64,000 nt of DNA from Hirundichthys speculiger (GCA_018398805.1 JAGFBZ010001279.1:558001-622000), one strand, 5' to 3'; positions 12,401 through 27,400 are shown, numbered from the stretch's first letter. The notes: a model not told the origin generated them from the letters alone. A program made the numbers and translations.

Positions 12401-15400
12401 CATGATTCTGTATTTGACATTGCTCTAAATGTTAACCAAAGATGAATAAAGAATGTGGGTTTTTTTTTGTTTTGTTTTTAACTAATAGGTCGAGCTTATT
12501 ATCCAGCACAAATATAATAAGATCTTCAGGTTTCATGCCTGATAAATATAATCATATGTTTGCAATCACATCAGAGCACCAGTCCATCACTAATTTTGGG
12601 TCTGATATAGACAAAGACTTCTGGTGTTTACAAATTCTTCCAACAAACTTCTGTATAACAGATCTAATCAGTTTTTTTCCGGTCATATATGTGCAGTTTT
12701 GTTTTGTTTCATTTCATTCTTTGGTCATTTAGCTCTAATGAAGCCAGCGATATACTTTCTTGAGGAAACCTTGAAGTTGCGCCTACTGTTTGGGAATTTC
12801 TCGGTTTTGTCCTGGATGAGAGTAAACATTATTATCATCAACACCATTACCAGCAGCGGATGTGCTTGGATTGGATGCTTGGGCACACCAGGTACTTTGT
12901 TGTATATGAATAAGGGTGTTTGGGGAATAAATGACCGGATTTAACTTAAAAGCTGCCCCGAGAGCACATCCGGTTTACTCATTGACATTAGACCACAGCA
13001 GATCACAAGCTCAAAAGAGAACTTTCTCCAGCAGCTCCCCGTTACCTGGAACTGATTCCAGTTGGTATTTATCTCCAGTGGAGGTGGCGAGCTTTTTAGT
13101 AATGTAACAGAGCTTATCTGAGGCAAGCTGCCTTACATAAGAGCCTGCTAAATCGAGATGGGTGACTTGAAAAGTCAAATTTATAACAAGCATATAATTA
13201 TATCCATGTGACCAGAGCCTTCATACAAAGTGGTGAGGTAGTATGATGCCAGAGATGGAGGAGTAAAGAAAAAACAAAAAAAAAAGAAAAGCCAAGAACT
13301 AAAGATAGGGGAGGGACAGACACGTTAAGCCTGAATATAGGCCTCCGAATCAGCACAAGGCTCCGAGGAATACTTGGGTGTTCTAGTTAATGCACACACC
13401 TCCTACAAAGCCAAAGTATCCTCAATGAGAGAAGCTTTCTAATTCACATCCACACATTATCGATCCTTAAAACAGTCGTCACATACAACCCTGGGTACAT
13501 GTACACAGTAATTCCACCCACAGGAGCATATTAGCACATAAAACTCCCACTCATAGAGCAACACACCCCATCCCATTTGATCTGGGCAAGATCAGAATGA
13601 AGCAACAGTTTGTGCTATTGATAATTCCTCATTTCTGCATGAGTTGTCTCCATGGAAACGTCTGACAAATTTTTATTTTCACAAGAAGACGGTAGGCGGA
13701 TGTGTCTCAGTTAAATCGAGGTGTTAAGCATCTTTATTTTTCGCTTTTCACTCAGTGTTCTTTGAATATCCTGATAAATACATTCTGGAGACAGACCAGT
13801 GCGCCAACAGATAACAGTTTCATCATCATCATGTCATTATTTCATCACATCGGACGGTCTCTTCAAAATTTTCTGTGATGCTGATACGACGGCGGTATGA
13901 GAACGTACTATATGTGAACCCCTTGTAATTAACTGGTTCTCTGCATTAATCTGCCATAAAATGTGATCTGGTCAGCACCCAAGTCACAATAATCGACAAA
14001 CACGACGCGCTTAAGATGGTAAAACACAATTAGAATTTTGTCTGTATTTTTATAGAGACACCAATTTAACAATTTACAGCGCTCAAGGAAAAAGAAGTGA
14101 AGCCTTGGAGCTAATTTCACTGGAACTAAATTGAGACCCATCCATAACTCAAAAAGTTATGGATGGATTTTGATGAAATTTTCAGGAGTTGTCAAAAATG
14201 TGAAAAGAAAGAACTGATTTCATTTTGGGTGTGATCCAGAAGAAATCCTGGATTCTGGATCACTTTTAAATTTTCGATAACGTTGCAGTTAATGGAGCCA
14301 AAAATGTTGTTTCTCAATATCTCCGTTAATTATTGCCCAAAACTCATGAAATCTGACTTAGGGATTGACAATGGGAACCTCTATCAAATTTCAAAGGCTG
14401 ATCCAGATCTGATCCAGTAAGCGGATTTTATCGCAATCTGTAAATCGCTATATGGGGGAATTGTTGTGCTTGGCGGAGGTCTGCGCTCTCCGAGTGCTTT
14501 TCTAGTTTACTTCTGTGCTTAGAGTCACTGTCCAGCTGCCTCAGCTGCTGGACAATCACCCTGACGTTAGGCAGCAGAGTATTTAGGAATTAATTTCTCT
14601 TCAAACGACAAAAAGTGATCCCAGTTCTGAGGCGGTGAAACGAGCCAAAATCATGATGCCCCCTCCACCATGCTTCACTATTGAGACGATGCTTTGATGT
14701 TGGCAAGCTGTGCCTTTTTTGTCCTATAATACACCTTTTCTTACAGAGAAATCCAACTTTTATTTAATCAGTCCAGAAAACATTTGCGGTTGGTTTGAAT
14801 CTGCTGATTTAAGTCCTAAGAAGGGCCTTTACTGTGTGTTGGCATGCAGAAAACCCCTTTCTCCTTCTTGTTTCCTGTCATCTCTCTGCTGTCACCGTTC
14901 ACCAAAGATCTGATTTACATTTAATAAACTGCTGAGCAACAACTGACACGAGTTCGTAGCACCACCACTGTTTGTTGAGAAACACAACCGATCAGAATTT
15001 CCCCTTTCGTTGTGAAGCAAACTTTAGAGCAGAGCATGACCACCTGAAAAGCAGACGCTCGGTGCCTGGAGAGCTGAACCATACTCTCGACATCAGCCAC
15101 TGAGTAAAATATAAGAAATGAAATCAGTGTTTGTTTCGCAACAAATCCAATATTTATCAGACTTCTGGAGAAGCATGAAGATAGCTTATGTGAAACTTGA
15201 GACGATGCCGTTTTCTTATTAAGTTGTTGTATATATATTGTATAAGGCAGCTTAGGGCAGAATTTTTACATGAGTACAACGATGCAGTTCCTGGATGTTT
15301 CCACTTATTCCATTCAAGTTAGAAAGTTAATTAGCTGCTTTCTCTTCCTCAACTAAAGCCTCTTTGTCAATTATACAGCAATGTAGACTTAAGGGTCCCA

Positions 15401-18400
15401 AGCTAAATATGAAACATAATGGTCAACATCTGACGCAAAACTAACATGATAATCTTGTTTTGTTCAATTTAAGATTTAAACTAAGAGAAGGAAAATGAAG
15501 TAGAGGCTTGGGCCCACTTTTATCAGAGACTTAGGCTTTAATTAGCTTATTAGAGTGATGGCATAGTATAAGATAAAGTGCTTTGAGGCAGCTGTTTTTT
15601 TTTTTGGTTTGTAATGTGATTAAGAAATAGCGGTTAAAATGAAAAGCAGAGGTCAACTTGAGGTCTGGAATGCCATGAAAACTTTCTGAGAAAGCTGTTC
15701 ATCAGATTCTTAGAAATGAAACTCAAACTTCTGTTTGACCACAAAAGACTTCTGTTTCCCTGCGCTACCACACCTGCACAGTTAAAGTTCATATTCATAG
15801 GTCCCCTTTACAGACGGGCAGATCTGCCAACCAGGCCTGTGAACATGTAAACTTTATCTGATGAAAACACAACCTTTGATTGCAATAAGCCAAGATATGT
15901 TTGTTAGAAGGATGGTGCAGATTTACATTGAAGAGCACCTCTTGGTCTGTTAAGAATGCTTTAGTTGCGTATTGCAGTGACTAAAACAGCTTGCTTTCCG
16001 CCTTTACAATGATGGTAGATTATATCCCACTACAGATGTGTTTCCCCACTGTGATCTTTGTGGGTGCATTTTCACACACAGGCAAGGGTTTTATAATGAA
16101 ACTGCTTTGTGCAACAACCCGTTTAAGTAAGCCTGCATTCAGTCATGAGAAAAAGAACGTGCATCATTTTTCGGTTTTAAGGGTTTCCAGATCATGATGT
16201 TGTTAGCCCCTCACATCACCGAACGGGAATTTTGGCCCACTCTTCTTTACAGTGTTGCTTCAGTTTATTGAGCTTAGCAGGCATCATGCACAGCTTTAAC
16301 TCGGGAATGCTTTGGACACTCAAGTTCGACTCAGTAACTACAAAGTGCCAAGGCCCCCGTGGCTGCAAAGCAAACCCAGACCATCACTCCTCCACCACTG
16401 TGGTCATCAGTTGCTGTGACATATTTGGTTTTCACCCAACATTCATTGCATATTGTTGCCAAACCTTTCTGTGATGGTCTCATCTGTCATCAGGACATTG
16501 TTCTGGGTGTCTTCTGGTTTGTTCAGATGTAACTTTGCAAACCGAAGCTGCACTGACATGTTCTTTTTACTGGAAAGGGACTCTCTGCTGGCCCCTTCGA
16601 ACACATCTGAGATTCAGCTTTTGAATTTTCTGCAGTTTATCTGAACATTGCACGGTTATTTCTGCTCTTAATTCCTACAGGAAGGGCAACATAGGCTTTT
16701 GCATGATGGCTTAGTTTTTCTTAAATACTTAGTAAAGCAGCGTAATATGTCATTTATTGTTGTTCATCTGAGATTGCATATACCTAATTTGAAGACTTGC
16801 TAAGGACCATTACCTGGTACATTAAACCTTACGTGTGTATATTCTATTTCACGCTGCTGAACATAACAACCCCACCTTCTTCTGTCAACACTGAAGCTCT
16901 GAGGAAAGTGCCGTGACACCACAGTTAATCAACTCCCTCAAAGCCACGGTCCAACTACAGTGTAAGAAAGTGTGACTAATTAAGTGTGAGCTGTCCTGTT
17001 CCAGAAGACCAAGTTTATGACAACAACCTGAAGGGTGACTGTGCTTTAAATAAAATATGAATAAACCTCTGTCTTTCCCGTGGAGTTCATGTCTGAACTC
17101 TTATGCAATCTGTTTATTTTTTACACAGATGAAGCTCAGTGCCAATTAGTCGTGGGTAATTACTGAGTAAATGTTAATTATCGCAGCTTCTCATCAATCG
17201 TCACTCCTGGCTCCTTCAAGTAAATCTACGCTGTTTAATGATCAGACTAATCTGGATGTTTTCCCTTATATTCACAGTTGTTTTTCTCTAGCTGACAGAA
17301 ATGAAAGAAGATGGATGAAGAACAGAAAGTTCTGGTCAGGCAAACAACTAGGGATAATCAGGATCTACTTGTTTCTATGGTTACCGAACTTAAAGTTGAT
17401 GGAGGGTGGCTGTGTGGGCTGTGTTTGGCTGTGCACTTTGTGTTTCAGGCTCCCTCAATTAACTCAAGCTTCCCTTTTACTGAAAATTGTACTTTAAGCT
17501 GTTTAAAGTGCTGGTTATATGAGTTTTTCATAATAGCATGCAGGTACACTGCCTGGATAGGTACGAGCCTCCTATTGGATAATTACTACATGGGCGATTA
17601 TCTTTCTGCTAGCAACAAGTTATTTAACCCCAACCGGTGCATTGAGTTGCTTCTCATTTCCTAAACAACTATGTCAAAGACACATCCCGTGGTCGTGGAA
17701 AAGATGTTAGTCTGTTTGAGAAGGGTCAAATCACTGGCTGCATCAAGCAGAGAAAACATCTAAGGAGATTGCAGAAACTACCACAATTGGGTTAAGAACT
17801 GTCCAACGCATTATTAAAAACTGGAAGGATAGTGGGGATCCATCGTCTTCAATGAGGGAATGTGGCCGAAAACTAATTCTCAATGATCGTGATCAGCAAT
17901 CACTTAAACGTTTGGTGAGATCAAATCAAAGAAAAACAACAGTAGAACTCAGGGCTGTTTAATAGTGAAAGTAAGAACATTTGCACACGCACAATGTGAA
18001 GGGAACTCCAGGGACTGGGACTGAACAGATGTGTAGCCTTAAGTAAACCACTTATCAGTGACGCTAACAACGGGAAAAAAAGGCTTCAATTTGCTAGGGA
18101 GCATGAAGATTGGACTCTGGATCAATGGAAGAAGGTCATGTGGTCTGATGAGTCCAGATTGTTCCAGAGTGATGGGAGCATCAGGGTAAGAAGAGAGGCA
18201 GATGAAGTGATGCTCCCATCATGCCTAGTGATTACTGTACCAGCCTGTGGGGCAGTGTTCTGATCTGGGGTTGCTGCAGTTGGTCAGGTCCAGGTTCAGC
18301 AACAGTATGAGCTCAAAGAATGAGGTCAGCTGACTACCTGAATATACTGAATGACCAGGTTATTCCATCAATGGATTTATTTTCCCCTGATGGCACGGGC

Positions 18401-21400
18401 ATATTCCAAGATGACAATACCAGGATTAATCAAGCTCAAATTGTGAAAGACTGGTTCAGGGAGCATGAGACATCATTTTCACGCCTGTAATTGCCACCAC
18501 AGAATCCGGACCTGAACCCCATTGAGAATCTTTGGGATGTGCTGGAGAAGACTTTTTGCAGCGATGAGACTCTACCATCATCAATGCAAGATCTTGGTGA
18601 AAAATTAATGCAACACTGGATGGAAATAAATCTGGTGACATTGCAGAAGCTTATCGAAACAATGACAAAGTGAATGCGTGCCGTTATCAAAGCTAAAGGC
18701 GGTCCAACGAAATATGAGTGTGTATGACCTTTTTTTTTTTGGTGGCAACTTTTTTTTGGTCAGGCAGTGTACAGTGCCTTGTGAAAGTATTCGGTCCCCT
18801 TAAACTTTTCAACCTTTTGCCACATTTCAGGCTTCAAACATAAAGAGATAAAATTTAAATTTTTTGTCAAGAATCAACAACAAGTGGGACAAAATTGTGA
18901 AGTGGAACGAAATTTATTGGATATTTTAAACTTTTTTAACAAATAAAAAACTGAAAAGTGGGGCGTGCAATATTATTCAGCCCCCTTGCATTAATACTTT
19001 GTAGCGCCACCTTCTGCTGCAGTTCCAGCTGCAGGTCTCTTGGAGTTTGTATCTATCAGTTTAACACATCCAGAGACTAAATTCTTGTCCATTCTTCCAG
19101 TAAAACAGCTGGAGCTCAGTGAGGTTGGATGGAGAGCGTTTGTGAACAGCAGTCTTCAGCTCTTTCCACAGATTCTGGACTGGATTCAGGTCTGGACTTT
19201 GACTTGGCCGTTCTAACACCTGGATACGTTTATTTGTGAACCGTTCCATTGTAGATTTGTCTTCATGTTTTGGGTCATTGTCCTGTTGGAAGATAAATCT
19301 CCGTCCCAGTCTCAGGTCTTCTGCAGACTCCAATAGGTTTTCTTCCAGAATGGTCCTGAATTTGGCTCCATCCATCTTCCCATCAATTTTAACCATCTTC
19401 CCTGTCCCTGCTGAAGAAAAGCAGGCCCAGACCATGCTGCCACCACCATGTTTGACAGTGGGGATGGTGTGTTCAGGTTGATGAGCTGTGTTGCTTTTAT
19501 TCCAAACATATCGTTTTGCATTGTGGCCAAAAAGTTTGATTTTGGTTTCATCTGACCAGAGAACCTTCTTCCACATGTTTGGTGTGTCTCCCAGGTGGCT
19601 TGTGGCAAACTTTAAACAAGACGTTTCATGGATATCTTTGAGAAATGTCTTTCTTCTTGCCACTCTTCCATAAAGACCAGATTTGTGCAGTGTAGACTGA
19701 TTGTTGTCCTCTGGACAGACTGTCCCACCTCAGCTGTAGATCAGTTCATCCAGAGTGATCATGGGCCTCTTGGCTGCATCTCTGATCAGTCTTCTCCTTG
19801 TTCCAGATGAAAGTTTAGAGGGACGGTCGGGTCTTGGTAGATCTGCAGTGGTCTGATACTCCTTCCATTTCAATATGATTGCTTGCTCAGAGCTCCTTGA
19901 GATGTTTAAAGCTTGGAAGATCTTTTTGTATCCACATCCAGCTTTAAACTTCTCCACAACAGTATCTGGAACCTGCCTGGTGTGTTCCTTGGTCTTCATG
20001 ATGCTCTCTGAGCTTTAAACAGAACCCTGAGACTATCACAGAGCAGGTGCATTTATACGGAGACTTGATTACACACAGGTGGATTCTATTGATCATCATC
20101 AGTCATTCAGGACAACATTGGATCATTCAGAGATCCTCACTGAACTTCTGGAGTCAGTTTGCTGCTCTGAAAGTAAAGGGGCTGAATAACATTACACACC
20201 CCACTTTTCAGTTTTTATTTGTTAAAAAAAGTTTTAAATATCCAATAAATTTCTTTCCACTTCCGAATGAAACAACAAAAATAAAAATAAAGGCACTTAG
20301 ACACAGAAAAAGCCAAAGAGAAACTTACATAAAAGTGGTGAAAAGAATTTAAAAAACACAATAAAATTGCAATTAAAATGTTGAAAAAATTAAAACATGA
20401 ATAATTAATAAATTAATTGAAATGTAGAACACAATAAGCAGGTCAAACAGGAACAGCTAGAAGTAAAATGTGATGCAGTTAAAGATTTAAATTGTCCTAT
20501 GGATAAAAATGATGAAAGCTTTAAATAGTTCTGCATGCTATTCCAAGTTGCAGGTGCACAATATGAAAAACTGGATTTTCCAAGTTCAGTAAAAACAGCT
20601 GGCACCTGCAGCGTAATCCAATCACTAGACCGAGTTTGATAAGAGCCCACATTAAAAGAAAGCATGGAACTGATGTAAGGAGGTAAAAGACCAATAAGAG
20701 CTTTATAAAAAAAATAAAACCCAGTGTCTTTAACGTCTTACAGCAAGAGAGGCCCGCCCAACATTAGAATACAAATCACAGTGATGGGTGTCATAGCTGT
20801 CTCCAGTGATGAATCTTAATGGAGAGCAGTAAACAGAGTCTAGGGGTTTAAGAGTCGCAGCAGAGTCGTGCATGTACAAAATGTCACCATAGTGCAACAC
20901 TGATAAAAAAGTTGCCACAACAAGCATCTTCCTACAATGTGGCGGAAAGGAGAGCCTGTTTCTATAAAAGAAACCAATTTTATTTCATAAAGATGTCACC
21001 AGCTTACAAACATGATGTTTAAAGGTCTGTGGATATTCTCATTTATCCAGGTAAATTCCATCCTCACAACAACTGAATCATAGGCAACTGGACTTAGATT
21101 TGTCTAGAAGACGTTTCGCCTCTTATCCAATGGCTTCATCAGTTCTCAACGCATCGGTCTGACTAGTCCGCACTAGTCAGACAAACAGTGGAGTATGACT
21201 CTGGTTTTTAACCTCTGTGGAGGTGTACACCCACCACTTTCCAAAGACAATACTTTGTTGGTGGAGTTTTGCTGGACTCTTTGTTTGGGTCAGGAGAGCC
21301 ACACCAGTGAAAGGACAGTCGTTAGGAGTGAGTGGGGCCACTGGTGGACAACAGTCGTTAGGCATGAGGTGTGGTTACCAGTGCCTAACAACTGAAACTG

Positions 21401-24400
21401 AAACGTCTTCTAGACAAATCTAAATCCAGTTTCCAATGATTCAATTGTTGCAAGAATAGATGTTTAAAGATTAATTTATTATCTAACCAGATACCAAGGT
21501 ACTTGTATTCAGTGACACTTTCATTATTTGTACCATAATTGGTAGAAATTATGATGTCATCATGGATACTATTTTTTGATCTGGTGAACATCATGAATTT
21601 AGTTTTGCCTGCATTGAGTACCAGTTTATGATTATTGAGTGCAACTTGGAGATCAGAAAAGCAGTGTTGGAGGGAATTTATGGTTGAGTGTGCATCATTG
21701 GCAATACAAAAAACGGTGTCATCTGCATAAAGAATGAATATCACACCCAGTGACAGCTGAGGTAATATCAATGATGTAAATCGAGAACAGAATGGGCCCT
21801 AAAATTGAGCCTTGTGGCACACCTTTTGCTAATTGGACATATTCAGATTTAACATTACCAATAGCAACATACTGCTGGCTGTCGCTAAGGTAACTCTTAA
21901 ACCATTTAAAAGCTAAATCATCAAATCCAAGACTATGAAGTCTTTTTAAGAGCAACATATGATCCACAGTATCAAATGCTTTGGAAAGATCAATAAAAAG
22001 AGCCGCACGTGGTTTTTTCTTGAACATAATAACGTCTAATATTATTTCTAATACTATTTCTCCCCATTTCTGTCCTACTGGGAAATAAATATAATAAAAT
22101 TTTCTATGAATTTCTTGAACTAGTGATTAAAATGATCTTAAAAAGGCAGTAATGTAATTTAAAGCAGTTATTTCCGGGAAAACATCCCATCCAGACAGCA
22201 GTTACTGCAACAGGCGTCCTCGTATTAAGGCCTTCCTGAGTCCTTATTGTTCAGCACATCTTCTATACTTCTACAGCAAAAACTACACCACAAAACCTTC
22301 TGGGTTCAAACGTACGCTTCTGGGAAAACATTTCTGCAAATTGAACAGACCAGATTCATCTCAGCACGAACACGCCAAAGAGACCACATGTTGATCACAG
22401 CCACATCATCCACACATGCACTCAAACTGTATGCAGTAATCAAACTCGGCCAGAACCTGCTTATTAAACAGCATCCAGATCCAGGAAATAAGAACATACC
22501 TGGTCTATGTAGAAGGCCGTCCCTGACCGGATCTCCCTCCTCTGCTTGAGGTCGGTCTCTGTGGTGTCTCTGGACAGAGCAACGTATTCAACCTCCCGTT
22601 TTGTCAGCTCCTAGTGGTGCAAAACAGCAAAAAAAAAAAAAAAAATCTTCAAACCCTAAGCCCATTTTGGTTGAGGCTATTTAAAGTGAGACGACCGCAA
22701 GAATTAAAACTACCCAGCTGGGAGTTCATGACGGGACATGCTTTCTCAGGAAGCTCTGGGTGGAAAGGGAGGCAGGAGCTGGCACTCTGTATCTTCAAAC
22801 ATCAAACTTAATGTCCTCCTGAAATGGCTTATCCTAAATTTAAAGCATCAACTGTTGCAACTAGGTTGACACATGCATCTGGAGCTGCTTCTGCGTGACA
22901 ACAAGTCATAGCTGATGGGTAAAATAAAGTTTGTCTTCAGGATAAAATGCAACTGTATATAAAGGGTCCATGAGCCCTGGATGGAGAGTTTGAATGGGTT
23001 TAAATGGGGGATGGGTTTGATCTTGGGATGCTGCTATTTACTGAGGAAAGAAGAAATCAGGCAAAGGGCTCAAACATTTAAGAGCGTGTTCTTGAATGAA
23101 GCGATCATAAACTGCTTTTGCTGAATGTTTTAAATTATGGCCTTTTAGGAGCCATCATTTTGGTTTTTGAAGTTTCTCATTAAATGAAAGTTAACAGTTA
23201 ATAGTTGCTCTAGACAGCTCTAAAGTGTGATTTATGATTCTGACCAACAACTATAAAGGGTTATGTGATAGTTCTGCGCCGTTGTGTGTGCGTTGATCTG
23301 TAATTACACTGAAAAAAGGACCGCTGGCCATGTGGACTTCCTTCCTGCAGCTTCCTAACATTACGTGCTTTGACCTGTTTCACGTACCTCAGACAAAGTG
23401 ATGGAGCATTGTGAGCTGATAAATACTGAACAACAGTTACTTCTTCTGAAATCGGAGCAATCTAGTCGTCTGTTTTGAAAACAGTAGAAACGAAGTAGCG
23501 ACCAGAATTACCCAGAAGTCCACAAAAACAATGACAATGAATGTCTGCATCAAACTCTGTGTCAGGTGGAAGGAGGAGACCCCGAACATGTGTTTGATTT
23601 TGGATCACAAGCGTTCTGCTCCTTCTGTCTTAATCACTCTGAGAAAAGCTTACCCTGGATCTTTTTTTCTTTTTTTTTTTTTGGACCCGTCTGTAAGGTG
23701 GAATGAATGGTGCTGTGCCTGAGCTGGCAGCACAGTGAGCTGCAGAGCTGGACAGAAAGACCCGCTCTAACAACTGATCTGCCCTTTAAGAGCGCAAGTA
23801 CAAGCCTGTCGTTGGTCAGTGTGGATGAACCAATTTTTGGTTCAACCTGGATTTCTGCTTTGCTCCAAAAATAATCACTGTGTGAAAAGAGCTTCAAAGC
23901 AGTCCGGTCTTCCTGGTCCAGCAGTGTGACAGTTCACTTTAGCCTCCCTCTTCTTCTTCTTCTTCTTTTTAATGTACCAAATGGTTGATTTCTGTGTCTT
24001 TAAAGGACTAGTTTATTTGTTCAAACAACTGAAGAACTCATTCATTTTTTTTTTTTGCAATAATGAGTTCACACAAAATTTGAAATTTGGAATATAATCC
24101 AGAGCCTTAATGTTTTTATATGTCATAAACGATGACACAAACCATTTACTTTCCTCACTGTAACAGTACTGCATTATGGGAGTTGGAGATCCAAATGCCA
24201 AAGAAAATGAAAACAAATATTTTCACAGACACATCATTTTGTGCGCATGATACATGAGCACTCACAAGGTACTGCATGGCTATGGATCGCCTCAGGGGTC
24301 CCGGGGGTCCGATGAGAAACACATCTTGGCCCAAAAGGTCTTTCTGCATGATCCATCGCAGGTGCTGAGCCACGGTCAGCGGCAGCGAGTCTGAAACTGG

Positions 24401-27400
24401 TGAAGCAGACAAGAAAAGTAACAGAGTCGTGCAGACGTGCAGGTTATTTGGTTGCTCGATGCTCGCGTGCACACACTAAAAGCTACGTACTGTGTTTGAC
24501 GGGAACCAGTTCTGGATTCTGGGGTGTTTTGAGTTTGTAGGAGATTTCGCCGATCTTCACGGTGTCACCTGGAGAAAGAAGGAAGGTGATGATCTTTGAC
24601 ATTTCCAGTGATGCAACACAACATGTATATCAACAGCCCCGATGTTGCATTAATGGACACAGAACAGGACTTTTCTTTTTTTTTTTTTACTTTAGAAAAC
24701 AAAAACAACATTTACTCATGTTCTTAAAAATAACCAGGACAAAGACTGCTGAAATAATCGAATCTGAAAAAGCTGCATTTCATTTTGGCTGCTGTTATCT
24801 CGCCGTCACGTCACCACTCGTTCATACAGGAAAGAACAACCACCAGTGTCTGAGCTTCAGAGGGGGCTGGGGGGGCAGTACTCCCCCGGCCCGGGCCCAG
24901 GAGGGCCCGGTGAAAGACAAAGAAACAGACCTCTCCTCAGGCATCAGTCACACTACTTTGATACAACAACTTCTGCGAAAAGTATATGTGCTACGTACGA
25001 GGTTATATATCGGTTTCCCCAGCCAGAATGATTCATGGTTGGTCAAAAAAAATTTAAGACTGACTTTGGTCATGTAGGTTTCTACACAGTGACTTAAATG
25101 TTGTGCTGCATGGCTGGATTCATGTTCACTCTCACAGTTAACTTTACAATGTGCTAATTTACAAGTGGATCTGCAAATGTATTGTGGGTAAAATCGTCAT
25201 CAACAACCGTCCATCAGTGTCATCATCAGTCACTAGTCAACAGAGTCTAGGTGGTGCAGGGTAGGAGGATCATGGATTATTCTAATCATGAGTGGCAGTT
25301 CATTCAAGCATAAAAGTGGAGCAAAAAAAACTCAAAGAAAAGGACAAAAGAGCGCAGGAAAAGACTAAACTAAAAAAAGCTGGATGAATATCCTCCTGGA
25401 GATGAACCTGACATTGTTCACCGTGAGTCAAGCCCACCAGAACTGGCACCACGGTCAGGGAGCCAGATTTACAGGTACAGTTTCTCTCAATCACTGACAC
25501 TGAAAACTATGCGAGTTAGTTGTTGACGTGGTTGTTATCAGAGTAGCCCGGCTGCCTAACATTATTATTCGGGTCCAGGTAGAATAATGTTTCTGTTGTT
25601 CTCATGGTTTGTTGGACTTCATGTCAGTTTTGTCGGGTTACTCTTGCAAATAGGCTCGTACAACGACATCCTCGGAGTTGGTATTTATTAACAGCAATGG
25701 AAACACATCAGGCAAAATCGGCACTTGGTACCGAGCAGAATGAATGAATGATTGAATGAATGATTGCTGGTAGCTACTACAACAATAATTGGTGTGTCTC
25801 CTGTGTGACGTCACAACCACATACTGCCGAATACAGTTTAGACAATATATTATGCCATAATATTACAGGTTTGATTGATTTCAAAATGACATGGTCGCTC
25901 TTCATGGTGTTGAACTCTTACTAGCAAATGCTTTTAGCTATGTGTCAAAAATGTAGTAATGCTTGTAAGCCCCGCTGTTGCAGGCATGTGTATGTTGTAA
26001 AATGATGTAATCACAAGCTTTATTAGGTTTAAAGGGCCCGCTCATGTGCCCCGCCCCCGGCCCGCCAGTGACATGTTCCACTGCTGACAACCACCTTGAT
26101 TTTTCTGTGACTGGTCAAAAGTCTTCTGAGGGGAAAAAAAAAAGAAACAAAGGGAAAGAAAAGCTCCTTGGTTCGTACAAACAGCAGCTGAGGCATTTTT
26201 GTATGACAACAGAAAACGTCGCACCAACTCTTTTCCAAAACATTTTTAGTTCATGTGAACTCCTGATTAAAAACGCAACGATTTTTAAACGAAATTAAAA
26301 TGTTCCTCTAACCTGTAGTGCAGATACAAGATCATACCAGACGATAAAAGAGAAAAGGTTGCGTTTCAAAAATATTTTCTCGGTTTAGGATTTTATGGAA
26401 GCAAAGAGCCAGAAAGTTTTTTGGCTTCGTCGTGTTTACTTCTGCGACGCTGTTGGCCGAACAGCTGTCAAATCACTGAAATTATTTCTAATAATTCTCA
26501 TTCTATAAGCAGGTGGGATCATCTTAGAGAAATGTCAGAATTTCATCACTGCTGTTTTCTAATGTTTGACTTTCGCTCTTTAAACATTGCTGCCAGCTTT
26601 ACCGTACGATTACCTGCAGAGCAATTAATCACCAATTAAAGTTTAATGGTTGTGAATGCTCTAAGAACGAACAAGATCGATGGTCCACCAGAATCTCAGA
26701 AAATATTAATGTCATACCTGTTGCTTCTGACCGCCATCTGTCTCCCTGGGCCTGGGGCCCCCCAGATCATCTCAGTCCAGAGTCTTATAAGCAATTTAAG
26801 GCAACACAAACATTTAATTTAAAAAAAAACACACATTTTGTTAAAGGTTCTCCGGCTGAAGCTAAGTCTAAACTTTATACTGCCATTTATCTTGACGGCA
26901 GCAGAGAGCCTGGCCACATTCAGACTGGATCAATCATTTCCTGTGCAGTGACAGGTCAGCAATGCTGACTGCTTCAGAAAAGACAAAAATTAACTCTGAA
27001 TCTCGTGTCTCTGTCCACAATTTGTCATAAATACAGTAAGGTCCAAAAGTATTTGGACAGAGTGGCATATATGGCATTTTCCTTTTAGGAATTACAGCCT
27101 TTTTAAGAAAGGTGCCTCCATTGTCATGGGGACATCCATCCATCCACCATCCATACCCGTTCAGTCCTATCCAGGGTCACAGGGGATCTGCTAGGAGTCT
27201 ATCCCAGCTCTCTTCGGGTGAAAGGCACGGGGTCCACCCTGGACAGGTCGCCAGTTCATAGCAGGGCAGTATTTGGACGAGTGACCGAAAAGAAGTCAAG
27301 CGGCCAGTTGTGGTCCATTCCCTCATTACTTTATGACAAAGGAAGCATATGAAAGGTCTGGAATTGATATCTGGTATTGAGTTTGCATATAAAAGCGTCC

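Larger units (their letters stand above)
20264..22027 (-). mobile_element. L2/CR1-type LINE, 5'-truncated
   Basis: Minus-strand reverse transcriptase pieces lie in order from 22027 downward: [37 protein letters not shown], then [11 protein letters not shown] and [10 protein letters not shown] near 21600-21750, and the C-terminal [18 protein letters not shown] near 20550-20600. A foldback sequence at 21067-21450 and frameshifts interrupt it. Confidence 0.8.

Noticed and set aside
24562..25077. 171-codon plus-strand open frame
   Set aside because: It overlaps VWA8 exon 2 on the opposite strand, has poly-Phe and Gly/Pro low-complexity parts, and matches no family.
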